Under the pieces are notes generated by a model, which was not told where the DNA came from, made no database searches, and was given only the letters and a program-made list of their open reading frames with translations. Source: SXNM01 sp964586155 (GTDB taxonomy: Bacteria > Myxococcota_A > UBA9042). From it: 64,000 nucleotides of DNA. The position numbers and the translations under genes are program-made. Within the stretch, counting starts at the first letter, position 1. Every line of letters starts with the position of its first letter. This document shows, in pieces, positions 56,843 through 64,000 of this stretch. The stretch covers positions 62,001-126,000 of the forward strand of contig CAZPHC010000004.1 of the NCBI GenBank assembly GCA_964586155.1. The letters run 5' to 3'.

Positions 56843-57727
56843 ATGTGGGCCGAGAACGCCTACTACGGCCATCGCGCGGCGCTGGCTGCCTACGCGGGCG
56901 TCGCCGAGCGCGCGATTCCGGGCCGTTTGCAGCATGGCTGGCAGCCCGGGCCGGGGCATCCGCCGGCGACCTTCCGCCAGGGCGGCCTGCACCTGGTCTG
57001 GTCGCAGCGCAACGTCGACGCCGCGGCGAAGGCCGGCCTGCGCGGCGCTGTCGCGGTCGGCGCGCCCTGGCTCTATGCCGGCCCGTGGCGCGACGGTCGA
57101 CCCGACGTCGAGCCTGGCGACGGCCAGGGCCTGCTGGCCATGCCCTTCCACGGCTGGGAGCGCGGCAAGGTCGCGGGCGACTTCGGCCGCTACGCCGACG
57201 CCCTGCTCGAGCTCGAGCGCCGCGGCCTCGGCCCGGTGACGGTCTGCATGTACTGGGCCGAGTACGACGATCCTGCCCTGCGCGAAGTCTTCGCGGCGCG
57301 CGGCTTCGACGTGGTCACCGCCGGGCGGCGCGACGACAACCCGGCGTTCCTCGCGACGCTGCGTGGCCTGATCGCGCGGCATCGGGTGGTGACGTCGAAC
57401 CGGGTCGCCACGGCGACCTTCTACGCCTTGGCCAGCGGCCGCGCGTTCGTCCTGCACGGGCCGTGCATGGGCCTCGCCGGCGGCGACGACCCGGACGGCA
57501 GCGCCTACGACGCCTGGCAGCGCGCGACCTTCCCGCAGCTGACGCTCGACGCCTTCGACGGCACCGTGCACCGGGATCTCGGCCTCGCCGAGCTCGGCGC
57601 CGACGCGCTGCGCACGCCAGACGAGCTGCGCCGCCTGCTGCTGTGGCAGCCGAGCCAGCGGCTGACGCATGTCGCGGCGCTGGCGCTGCGCCAGGTCGAG
57701 CGCTTCCGGCCCTGGTTCTCGCGCTGA
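56843..57727 (+). CDS. Unknown protein of the surface-glycan locus
   Basis: A 294-aa soluble protein with no signal peptide or membrane segment. I do not recognise the family. It begins WAENAYYGHRAALAAYAGV, contains GRLQHGWQPGPGHPP, LVWSQRNVDAAAKAGLRGAV, LAMPFHGWERGKVAGDF, VCMYWAEYDDPALREVFAARGF and VVTSNRVATATFYALASGRA, FVLHGPCMGLAGG. The alternating strand/helix pattern and the late TSNRVATATFYALASGR (compare the donor-site helix of GT-B enzymes) suggest a Rossmann-type glycosyltransferase or CMP-sugar handling protein. It starts five bases after pseB and is probably the last gene of that transcript, so a transferase that uses CMP-pseudaminic acid is possible. Confidence 0.75.
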   Translation: MWAENAYYGHRAALAAYAGVAERAIPGRLQHGWQPGPGHPPATFRQGGLHLVWSQRNVDAAAKAGLRGAVAVGAPWLYAGPWRDGRPDVEPGDGQGLLAMPFHGWERGKVAGDFGRYADALLELERRGLGPVTVCMYWAEYDDPALREVFAARGFDVVTAGRRDDNPAFLATLRGLIARHRVVTSNRVATATFYALASGRAFVLHGPCMGLAGGDDPDGSAYDAWQRATFPQLTLDAFDGTVHRDLGLAELGADALRTPDELRRLLLWQPSQRLTHVAALALRQVERFRPWFSR

Positions 57728-57744
57728 ACGCGTGATCCGCGTCG

Positions 57745-59298
57745 CTAGCGCCCGCCCTTCGCCCGCGCCAGCGCGCGCCGGACGCGGTCGCGCACCACGT
57801 CCTTGTCGTCCTGCCGCAGGATGCCGAGCTGCCAGACCGCGAAGGCCGCCACGCCGAGCAGGGCGAGCTTGCACAGCGCCACCAGCCAGAGCGCGCCGAC
57901 GTCCTCGAGCAACGCGCCGGCGGCGACGACGACGCCGAAGGTGGCGAACCAGGCCAGCGCCCGGCCACGCTCGATGGGCAGGCCGCCGCCGACCTTCGCC
58001 GTGGCCCAGACCCCGGCCAGCAGCGTGCCGTAGCCGACCGCGGTGGCGAACGCGGCGCCAGCGAGGCCCCAGCGTGGGATCCACAGCAGGTTCAGGCCGA
58101 TGTTGACGCCACCGCCGAGCATCGTCAGCAGCGGCACACGACCGCTGGTCTTGCGAAAGAACAAGGCGCCGACCCAGATGTAGTACAGGCCCTGCAGCGC
58201 CCCGGCCGCGCCCAGGATCGCCGCGACCTCGGCCGCGCCGTGGTAGCGCGGATGGAAGAACAAGCGCACGATCGTCGGGCTCAGCACCGAGATCGCCGCG
58301 CTCATCGCCAGCACCACGCCCAGGAACCAACTGACGGCGCGCTCGACGGTCGCCACTCCCTCGGGCCGGTCGAGGTGGCGGTTGAGCATCGGCACGAACG
58401 CGCCGTTGAGCGAGACCGCGACCAGGTTGACCGCGTCCGTGAAGACGTAGGCCGAGGTGTAGACGCCGACCGCCGAGGTGCCCATCAGCTGCTCGAGCAG
58501 GTAGCGGTCCGACAGCGCCAGCACCCAATGCGCCAGCAGGTGCGGCACCAGGGGCAGGCTGAACGCCAACGCGGCCATGAGCGCCGGGCGATCCCAGGCC
58601 AGCGGCAGCGAGCGTCGCGCCCACAGCAGCAGCGGCACCGCGAGCACGGCCGCGGCGATCAGCCGGGCCCAGAACACGCCGACCACGCCGACGTGGCCGA
58701 GCGCGACGAGGCCGATCGCCATCAGCAGGTAGACGGCGTTGCTGGCCGTGCGCACCAGCACGACGCGGCCGGCGCGTTCGGCGGCGGTCCAGGTCGCCGT
58801 CGGCACCGTCGCCGCGAGCCCGAGCAGCACCGTGCCGACGATCACCGGCACGTACGGCCAATACGGCAGCGACGGCAGCAGCAGCGGCTGCAGCCACCAG
58901 CCAGCGACCAGCACGACCGCCGCAAGCGCGAGCCCCCAGGCGAGCAAGAACGCGCTGATCGTGCCCTGGAAGCGCGCGCGCGCCGCCGGATCGTCGCTAT
59001 CGAAGAAGAAGCGCGTCACGGCGCCGTGCAGGCCCAGGCTGAACAGCGGCGCCAGCAGGCTCTGGATCATCGTGCCCAGGCCCCAGACGCCATACTCCGT
59101 CGGCGTCAGCAGGACCGTGAACAGCGGCGCCAGGACCGCGGTCATCGTCTTGAGCAGGATCTCGCCCGCGCCGAAGATGGCCGAATTGCGCACCATCGTG
59201 GCCAGCGAGCCGGCGCCGTCGCTGGTCGTCGCCTGCGCGCCAGTCGCCGCGGGACGTTGCGCGGCGGCGTCGTCGGGCGGAGTTGGCGGCGACGTCAT
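57745..59298 (-). CDS. Wzx-like oligosaccharide flippase
   Basis: A 517-aa polytopic membrane protein of the MOP/polysaccharide-transport superfamily, about 12-14 TM segments. It begins with a hydrophilic Pro/Thr-rich tail, then MVRNSAIFGAGEILLKTMTAVLAPLFTVLLTPTEYGVW, the usual opening of Wzx proteins (MATE-like, with the first TM and the TPTEYG turn). Further segments include RLIAAAVLAVPLLLWAR, LLEQLMGTSAVGVYTSAYVF and GGGVNIGLNLLWIPRWGLAG. It would flip undecaprenyl-linked glycan units across the inner membrane, fitting the neighbouring pse genes. GGAG five bases upstream supports the ATG at 59298. It is encoded opposite to the pse genes. Confidence 0.85.
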   Translation of the reverse strand: MTSPPTPPDDAAAQRPAATGAQATTSDGAGSLATMVRNSAIFGAGEILLKTMTAVLAPLFTVLLTPTEYGVWGLGTMIQSLLAPLFSLGLHGAVTRFFFDSDDPAARARFQGTISAFLLAWGLALAAVVLVAGWWLQPLLLPSLPYWPYVPVIVGTVLLGLAATVPTATWTAAERAGRVVLVRTASNAVYLLMAIGLVALGHVGVVGVFWARLIAAAVLAVPLLLWARRSLPLAWDRPALMAALAFSLPLVPHLLAHWVLALSDRYLLEQLMGTSAVGVYTSAYVFTDAVNLVAVSLNGAFVPMLNRHLDRPEGVATVERAVSWFLGVVLAMSAAISVLSPTIVRLFFHPRYHGAAEVAAILGAAGALQGLYYIWVGALFFRKTSGRVPLLTMLGGGVNIGLNLLWIPRWGLAGAAFATAVGYGTLLAGVWATAKVGGGLPIERGRALAWFATFGVVVAAGALLEDVGALWLVALCKLALLGVAAFAVWQLGILRQDDKDVVRDRVRRALARAKGGR

Positions 59299-59543
59299 GC
59301 GACTCCGAGGATGCCCGCGGGCGTGGCGGGCCTCGACGGCCGGCGCCACGCGCACGGCCGAGGCCCGGCGCCGACGTTGCCAGAAAAGCGGCCGTCGGTC
59401 GATCGCCACGCCCGGGGCATCCCGCGGGTCGCGGTGGGTCGCAGCGCCGCGTCGCGCGGGCCCCCTTGTGCGAAGCCCACGTCGTCACGATCCTGCGCGC
59501 GCGCCGTCATTGTCGGTGCCGCGCGGCGAGCGCACGAGGACCC

Positions 59544-61427
59544 ATGACCACCAGCTTCGTCGCCATCGCCGGCCTCGACACCGCCGAGGCCACCCCGCGT
59601 CTGCGCGCCGCGATGGCCTGGGCGCCGCAGGCGGGCGAGCAGACGTTCACCCACAGCGCGCCTTGTGGCACGACGCACGTCGCCGCCCGGGCGTCGATGC
59701 CGCAGCTGCAACGCGGCGAGCCTTGGGCGGTCGCCGCCGGCCGCGCCACGGTCGTCGACGGCTGGGCTGTGCTGCGATCGGCCCGTGGTTGCGGCCTCGC
59801 CAGCGCTGGCGATCTCGCCGCGGTCGTCGATCCGACGCGTCCTGAGGCGGCGCTGGACCGGGTCGACGGCCAGGTCGCGCTGGTCGATGTGCGGCCCTTC
59901 GCCATGCTGGCGGCCAACGGCTTCCTCGGCGTGCCGCAGCTGTACTGGTCCGAGCTACCCGGCGCTGGCGGCGGCTCGGCGCTCGTGGTCGGCAACCGCC
60001 TGTGGATGGTCGCGGCGGCGCTGCACGCGGCTGCCGACGCCGCGAGGCCGTCGCTGCCGGCGCTCGACCCGATGATGCTGGGCTGGTTGCTGTCGAAGTC
60101 GCGGGTGCCGTTTGGCGACGAGACGGTGGTGCCCGGGGTCCGGATCCTCGGCGTCGACGAGGTGCTGCGCTGGTCGCGTGGGCGGCTCGACGTCGTGCGC
60201 CGGCCGCCGCCCCAGCCCGACGCCACCCCCTTCGACGGCGCGCGCGAGGCTGCGGGTCTCGTCGAGCGGCTGCGGGCGCTGGCCTCGTCCGGGGCGCGGT
60301 TCCGCATCGCCCTGACCGGCGGCAAGGACTCGCGCCTGGTGTTCGCCGCCGCGCTCACGGCCGGGATGCGCGACCAGCTCGACCACGCCTACCTCAAGGC
60401 CGAGGCTGGCAGCGCCGACGTCCTGGTCGGTCGCGATCTGGCCGAGCGCCACGGCGTGCCCTTTCGCCTGGAGGCCTCGCCGCTGGCGACCATGGGTCTC
60501 GACGCGATCGACCGCCACCTGGCGTTGACCGGCGCGATGCTCGGCGGCTGGGACCTCAAGGCGCACAGCCGCGTGCCGCGCCTCGTCGGTCTGCATGGCG
60601 GCTTTGGCGAGATCTACAAGAGCCACGCCCAGCCATTCAGCCGTCTCGGCACGCCGCTGCCCTGGGGACCGACCTCGCCGCCATCGTCCGCGCTGCGGCG
60701 CATCGGCTGGGCCCTGGCGCGGCGCCACTACCAAGCGCCGGATTGGCTCGATCCCTACGGCCTGCTGCGGCCCGCCGTCGTCGCCCGCATCGCGGCGACC
60801 TACGCCACCTGGCTCGACCGCGTCGAGGCCGAAGGCCAGGGTGTCGACGACCTGCACGACCGCTGGCACCGCGAGTGCCGGATGCGCCGCTGGCTCGGCC
60901 AGAGCCTGCAGGCCGGCGCGGCGCTGGCGCCGATGGTCAACCCGCTGGCCGGGCACCGCCACCTCGCCAGCTACCTCGGGCTGCCGCTGCGCGACCGCGT
61001 GCGTCATCGCTGGCATTTCGAAACGTTGCGTTGCCTTGACGACGACCTGCTGCGCGTCGGGTTCGCCGGCGATCGCTGGGCCCGCGCGCTGCGCCACAAG
61101 GCCGGCGGCCGCTTCGGCGAGCCGGTGCGCGGTCACGGAGGTCTTGCGCCGCAAGTAGCGTATTTCCGACGCCATGCGCCTGCGATCGAGTCCGAGATCT
61201 TCGCGTCCTCCGACGATGGCTTCGCCGACGTCGTGGATCTGGCCGCGGCGCGGCGCCTGGTCGAGCGCGCGCGCGCAGGCGGTGTGCACCGCGACGTCGA
61301 GATGGCCCTGGCGATGTGGACGATGCGCCGGGCGTTGCGCGGCGGGTGGGGGCCGGTGCAGGTCGGCTGGCTCGACGACGGAGCGGCGGCCGGGGCGCTG
61401 CCTGGGGACGGGAGTCGCGAGTGGTGA
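59544..61427 (+). CDS. Asparagine-synthase-like protein, no N-terminal nucleophile Cys
   Basis: A 627-aa protein with the AsnB two-domain plan. The first 240 residues resemble a class-II glutamine amidotransferase-like domain, but the chain starts MTTSFVAIAGLDTAEATP with no Cys at position 2, so glutaminase activity is not expected. The C-terminal synthetase part has the PP-loop pyrophosphatase motif ALTGGKDSR (GGKDS at 259-263), canonically SGGxDS, and LHGGFGEIYKSHAQPF. Such proteins form amides or lactams, and are common in capsule, lasso-peptide and beta-lactam loci. Between a flippase gene and a GT2 gene it could amidate a glycan uronic acid. GAGGACCC before the ATG supports the start. 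Confidence 0.78.
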   Translation: MTTSFVAIAGLDTAEATPRLRAAMAWAPQAGEQTFTHSAPCGTTHVAARASMPQLQRGEPWAVAAGRATVVDGWAVLRSARGCGLASAGDLAAVVDPTRPEAALDRVDGQVALVDVRPFAMLAANGFLGVPQLYWSELPGAGGGSALVVGNRLWMVAAALHAAADAARPSLPALDPMMLGWLLSKSRVPFGDETVVPGVRILGVDEVLRWSRGRLDVVRRPPPQPDATPFDGAREAAGLVERLRALASSGARFRIALTGGKDSRLVFAAALTAGMRDQLDHAYLKAEAGSADVLVGRDLAERHGVPFRLEASPLATMGLDAIDRHLALTGAMLGGWDLKAHSRVPRLVGLHGGFGEIYKSHAQPFSRLGTPLPWGPTSPPSSALRRIGWALARRHYQAPDWLDPYGLLRPAVVARIAATYATWLDRVEAEGQGVDDLHDRWHRECRMRRWLGQSLQAGAALAPMVNPLAGHRHLASYLGLPLRDRVRHRWHFETLRCLDDDLLRVGFAGDRWARALRHKAGGRFGEPVRGHGGLAPQVAYFRRHAPAIESEIFASSDDGFADVVDLAAARRLVERARAGGVHRDVEMALAMWTMRRALRGGWGPVQVGWLDDGAAAGALPGDGSREW

Positions 61428-61436
61428 ACGTCGTGT

Positions 61437-62198
61437 TCAGCCTGTCGCTGATGGCCCCATGTTTCCCCATCGTTTGCGATTCTTGACGACCTGCCATCGC
61501 GTCAGCTTGTACCGCCAATGGTTCAGCTTGCGCTTGAAAGGCCGGTCGTTCTTCATCGTCGCATGCCATTGGTGGAACATCGCCGGCTGCTCGCCCAGCC
61601 AGGTCGGCCGCAGCCCGTAGCGCGTGGCGCGGTCGACCATGTCGTTGTCCTCGGCCCCCCAATACTCGAAGGCTTCGTCGTAGCCGCGCACGGCGAAGAA
61701 GAACGCCCGGGTCGCCGCCTGACAAGCGCCCGTGCCGCTGGTCTGGCGCACGCTGGCGGCCGCGCGCAGCGTCGGCAGCTCGTCGCGGCTGCGCGGGGCC
61801 TCGGCGATCGTCTCGGGCAAGTCGTGGCAGCGGCAGAGCACGAGCGCGCGTTCGTCGGCCGCTCGCAGCGTCGTGACCACCGCCGAAAGGAAGTCGGGCG
61901 TGAAGATCATGTCGGCGTCGGTGCAGAGCACATACCGGCCGCTGGCGGCCTGGATCCCGAGGTTCAGCGCCCGCGACCGGTTCCACAGCGCGTCCGTCTC
62001 CTCGCGCACCACGACCGCGCCGTGCGCCGTGGCGAGGTCCCGCAGCGCGGCCGCCTGCGCCGGGTCCGAGCCGAAGTCCGCGACCACCAGCTCGACCTCG
62101 AAGTCGACGTCCTGCCAACGCAGCGAGCGCAAGCAGTTGTCCAGGCGGGCGCCTGCTCGGTTGCGGATGGGGATGACGACGGAGAGGAGCGCTGCCAT
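61437..62198 (-). CDS. Family 2 glycosyltransferase
   Basis: A 253-aa GT-A fold glycosyltransferase. It opens LLSVVIPIRNRAGARLDNCLRSL, has the metal-binding DxD in LCTDADMIFTPDFL (Asp94, Asp96), and a C-terminal galactosyltransferase-like acceptor segment GYDEAFEYWGAEDNDMVDRA followed by QPAMFHQWHATMKND. No membrane segment is present, so it acts on lipid-linked acceptors at the cytoplasmic face. The start at 62198 is where the GT2 fold begins and has AGGA upstream. It ends nine bases from the converging asparagine-synthase-like gene. It probably adds a sugar to the same glycan as the pse products. Confidence 0.86.
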   Translation of the reverse strand: MAALLSVVIPIRNRAGARLDNCLRSLRWQDVDFEVELVVADFGSDPAQAAALRDLATAHGAVVVREETDALWNRSRALNLGIQAASGRYVLCTDADMIFTPDFLSAVVTTLRAADERALVLCRCHDLPETIAEAPRSRDELPTLRAAASVRQTSGTGACQAATRAFFFAVRGYDEAFEYWGAEDNDMVDRATRYGLRPTWLGEQPAMFHQWHATMKNDRPFKRKLNHWRYKLTRWQVVKNRKRWGNMGPSATG

Positions 62199-62258
62199 GG
62201 CTGCATCCTGGCGCGGCCGTGACCGCGCCCGCAAGACCGTGGGTTCAGGATCGGCGGT

Positions 62259-62981
62259 TCACACGCCGCCGCGCATCCAGGCCGTGGCCAGGCTGTCGGC
62301 GACCTCGTTCCATTTGTGGCCGCTGTGGCCGGGCACCCACTGCAGCTTGACCTTGGGCCGCTGCTTCATCAGCGCCCAGGCCTGCTGCACCAGCTCGAGG
62401 TTGGCGATCGGCCCGGATTTGCGCTTCCAGCCGTTGCGCTCCCAGCCGCGTGCCCACTCCGTCAGCGTCTTGATCACCAGCTGCGAGTCGCTCCAGATGG
62501 TCTCGGCCTCGTCGGGCCCGAGCAGCTCGAGCGCCTTGATCACGGCCATCATCTCCATCTGGTTGTTCGTGGTCGCCGCCTGGTGCCCGTGCAACATCGC
62601 GATCGACTCGCCGTTGCGCACCCGCACCAGGCCCCAGCCGCCGGGCCCCGGGTTCGGGTCGCAGCTGCCGTCGGTGAAGATGCCGTCGTTGGGCCCTCCG
62701 GTGTGGCTGGCCATGACGTCGGCGACGCTGCGGTTCTCTTCCCGCAGCGAGCGGCCACGCCCGCCGCCGCCGCGCGCGCCGGCAAACGCGCCGCCGCTGG
62801 CGGTCGAACCGCTGGTCGCGGCAGCCCTGCCGCTGGAGCTGCTGCGGCCGTTCGACGACGCTGCGGCGGCGCCAGGACGATGGGCGCGGCAGTGACGCGG
62901 CGTCCAACCCGGGAAGCGGTCGAGCGTGGCTTGGGGCAGATCGAAGGTCGCCTGGCAGACGACGCAGGTGAACGTGGGCAT
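62259..62981 (-). CDS. rnhA: Ribonuclease HI with N-terminal Cys-containing extension
   Basis: A 240-aa protein whose last 145 residues are a full RNase HI that cuts the RNA strand of RNA-DNA hybrids. Catalytic residues are visible: Asp in IFTDGSCDPNPGPGGWG, Glu in TNNQMEMMAVIKALEL, Asp in IWSDSQLVIKTL and Asp in NEVADSLA. The N-terminal 40 residues (FTCVVCQATFDLPQATLDRF, then HCRAHRP) carry a CxxC and a later Cys-x-x-His, suggesting a small zinc finger, joined by a Ser/Gly/Arg-rich flexible linker. Such a head is not in E. coli RNase HI (155 aa) and may bind nucleic acid. GAGG precedes the ATG at 62981. Confidence 0.9.
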   Translation of the reverse strand: MPTFTCVVCQATFDLPQATLDRFPGWTPRHCRAHRPGAAAASSNGRSSSSGRAAATSGSTASGGAFAGARGGGGRGRSLREENRSVADVMASHTGGPNDGIFTDGSCDPNPGPGGWGLVRVRNGESIAMLHGHQAATTNNQMEMMAVIKALELLGPDEAETIWSDSQLVIKTLTEWARGWERNGWKRKSGPIANLELVQQAWALMKQRPKVKLQWVPGHSGHKWNEVADSLATAWMRGGV

Positions 62982-62999
62982 CGGGGTCCTCGGCAGCAA

Positions 63000-63037
63000 G
63001 GGGATGGCGACGGGGGATGGCGACGGGGGATGGCGAC
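63000..63037. repeat. Short tandem repeat (12-13 bp units) upstream of rnhA
   Basis: GGGGATGGCGAC followed by two copies of GGGGGATGGCGAC, with a degenerate fourth copy continuing to 63053. It fills most of the 81-base space between the PqiC-like gene and rnhA, so copy-number changes could alter rnhA expression. Confidence 0.75.
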
Positions 63038-63062
63038 AGGGGGATGCGGCGACGCGACGGCC

Positions 63063-63764
63063 TCAGGGCCTGGCGGGCGCGTCACCGGCAGCAGCGACGG
63101 GCGCGAAGGCTCCGGCTCGGGCCAGCGCCGTCAGCGCCTCGTGCAGGCCCCGCTCGGTCAGGGCCGAGAGCGCGACCACGGCGGCGGCCGGCTCGTTGGC
63201 GCAGCGCTGCTCGGCGACGTAGCGATGGCTGGCGCGCTGCACGCCATCGTCGAACCCGCGGACCGAGAGCACGAACGCCACGCGCGCCACCGAGCCGCCG
63301 CCGCTGACGTCATGCTCGAAGGTGTCGAGGCGTCCCTCGATCTCGAGGCTGGGTCGTCCCTGGCCGAGATCGCGTGGCGCCGCGCTGGCCCAGCCGCCGT
63401 CGACGAGCAGACGCGCCAGCAGGTTCGAGACCATCCGGTGTGGCCGTTCGGCCCAGCGCAGGTCGTCGTGAAGCGTGACCTCGACGGCACCGCGGCGCAC
63501 CACGATGACGTCGCGATCGACGATCGGCGACGGATCCAGGTCGCGTACGCGCACGACCGGGGCGCCGACGGCTGCCGCCTTGACCTCGGCCTTGGGCGCG
63601 GCGAGCGCGAACGAACGCGAGGTCTGGGCCCGTGCGCCCAGGCAGCCAGCGAGCGCGGCGGCGAGGGCGATGGGGGCGAGCGCACGGGTGATGGCCGCGC
63701 TGCGGCGCGGCGCCGGGGCCGATGGGCACACGGCATCGGCGGGTGAGGCGGGCGTCTGGCTCAC
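63063..63764 (-). CDS. PqiC/ABC-auxiliary-type lipoprotein
   Basis: A 233-aa lipoprotein. The start is a GTG whose bases overlap the TGA of the upstream Mce gene (GTGA). A signal peptide with lipobox ALAGC follows. The mature part has VVRVRDLDPSPIVDRDVIVV, VTLHDDLRWAERPHRMVSNL and LARLLVDGGW, the shape of the DUF330/PqiC (ABC_trans_aux) family, whose members are the outer-membrane-linked partners of Mce/MlaD or PqiB lipid transporters. The adjacent Mce-type gene strongly supports this. It probably helps to move phospholipids across the periplasm. Confidence 0.8.
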   Translation of the reverse strand: MSQTPASPADAVCPSAPAPRRSAAITRALAPIALAAALAGCLGARAQTSRSFALAAPKAEVKAAAVGAPVVRVRDLDPSPIVDRDVIVVRRGAVEVTLHDDLRWAERPHRMVSNLLARLLVDGGWASAAPRDLGQGRPSLEIEGRLDTFEHDVSGGGSVARVAFVLSVRGFDDGVQRASHRYVAEQRCANEPAAAVVALSALTERGLHEALTALARAGAFAPVAAAGDAPARP

Positions 63765-64000
63765 GGCTTGGCTTCCTCCCTGCCGCGCAGCAGCACGGAC
63801 GGATCCCGCGCGATGTCGCGGCTGAAGCTGCGCAGGTGCTCCGACGACTCGCGGACCTGGCGCAAGCTGGCGCCGACGTCTTCGCGCAGCGCGCGCACCG
63901 TCAAACCGACGCTGTCGACGACCGTCGCTGTGGCCACGATGGTCCGGCGGGTCGCGACGAGCGCGTCCTGGATCGACGCGATGGCCTTGCCCAGCTCGGC
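63761..64000 (-). CDS. Mce/MlaD-family lipid-transport protein, C-terminal fragment
   Basis: The last 79 residues of a minus-strand gene cut by the window edge. The visible part is a long amphipathic helix (AELGKAIASIQDALVATRRT, then VRALREDVGASLRQVRESSE) and ends DIARDPSVLLRGREEAKP, the typical tail of Mce/MlaD proteins coupled to ABC lipid transporters. The helical needle of such proteins forms the periplasmic conduit. The next gene starts within its stop codon and encodes the expected auxiliary lipoprotein. Confidence 0.72.
   Translation of the reverse strand, partial: AELGKAIASIQDALVATRRTIVATATVVDSVGLTVRALREDVGASLRQVRESSEHLRSFSRDIARDPSVLLRGREEAKP

Noticed and set aside
1..64000. tRNA, rRNA and riboswitch genes
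   Set aside because: I looked through the larger intergenic spaces and saw no cloverleaf, conserved rRNA stretch or known riboswitch core.

Overview
The window is very GC-rich (third codon positions almost all G or C) and densely packed with genes, many overlapping by 4 or 8 bases. Long Cys-rich lipoproteins, a Ser/Thr kinase fused to pentapeptide repeats, NtrC-type regulators and many lipoproteins point to a myxobacterium-like Gram-negative (Myxococcota/deltaproteobacterial grade). This is inference; no rRNA or tRNA is present to confirm it.

Layout. 1-3426 (minus): two surface lipoproteins, one cut by the window edge. 3681-11456 (plus): a cyanophycin locus with isoaspartyl dipeptidase, an N-formylglutamate-amidohydrolase-family enzyme, cyanophycinase, CphA, and a second CphA-like protein that has only the Mur-ligase half. 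11457-12757: 1.3 kb without a convincing gene, holding a perfect 16-bp hairpin, short repeats and possible gene debris. 12758-18550 (minus): an efflux operon in which the RND pump and the outer-membrane factor are one 1525-aa chain. It diverges from a histidine kinase/NtrC-type regulator pair (18822-21748), with a good sigma-54 promoter and a dyad between them.

22075-33456 (minus) is the most unusual region. Nine genes lie head to tail with every junction overlapping or 1 base apart: a MoxR-type AAA+ ATPase, an unknown protein, a vWA protein that also carries HEIGHH, a small charged helical protein, two PaaK-like adenylating enzymes, two radical SAM enzymes and a MenH-like alpha/beta hydrolase. 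The combination reads as an AAA+/vWA chaperone module coupled to a small biosynthetic or modification pathway. I do not recognise it as a described system.

33534-40080: a lipid/sterol-type glycosyltransferase; a GntR/FadR regulator with a clear operator overlapping its own promoter, next to a fatty-acid-hydroxylase-type enzyme; a cyclase/ACMSD pair; a PEBP-family protein; and free methionine-R-sulfoxide reductase. 40113-50833: a penicillin-acylase-family lipoprotein, the kinase-pentapeptide protein, RecX, an alpha/beta-hydrolase lipoprotein and an unknown Cys-motif protein.

50981-62198 is a surface-glycan locus. PseC, an SpsF/PseF-PseG fusion, a PseI-PseH fusion and PseB together supply every step from UDP-GlcNAc to CMP-pseudaminic acid in four genes. 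They are followed by an unknown protein, a Wzx-like flippase, an asparagine-synthase-like protein and a GT2 glycosyltransferase. 62259-64000: RNase HI with a Cys-containing N-terminus, then a PqiC-like lipoprotein and the C-terminus of an Mce/MlaD protein (lipid transport).
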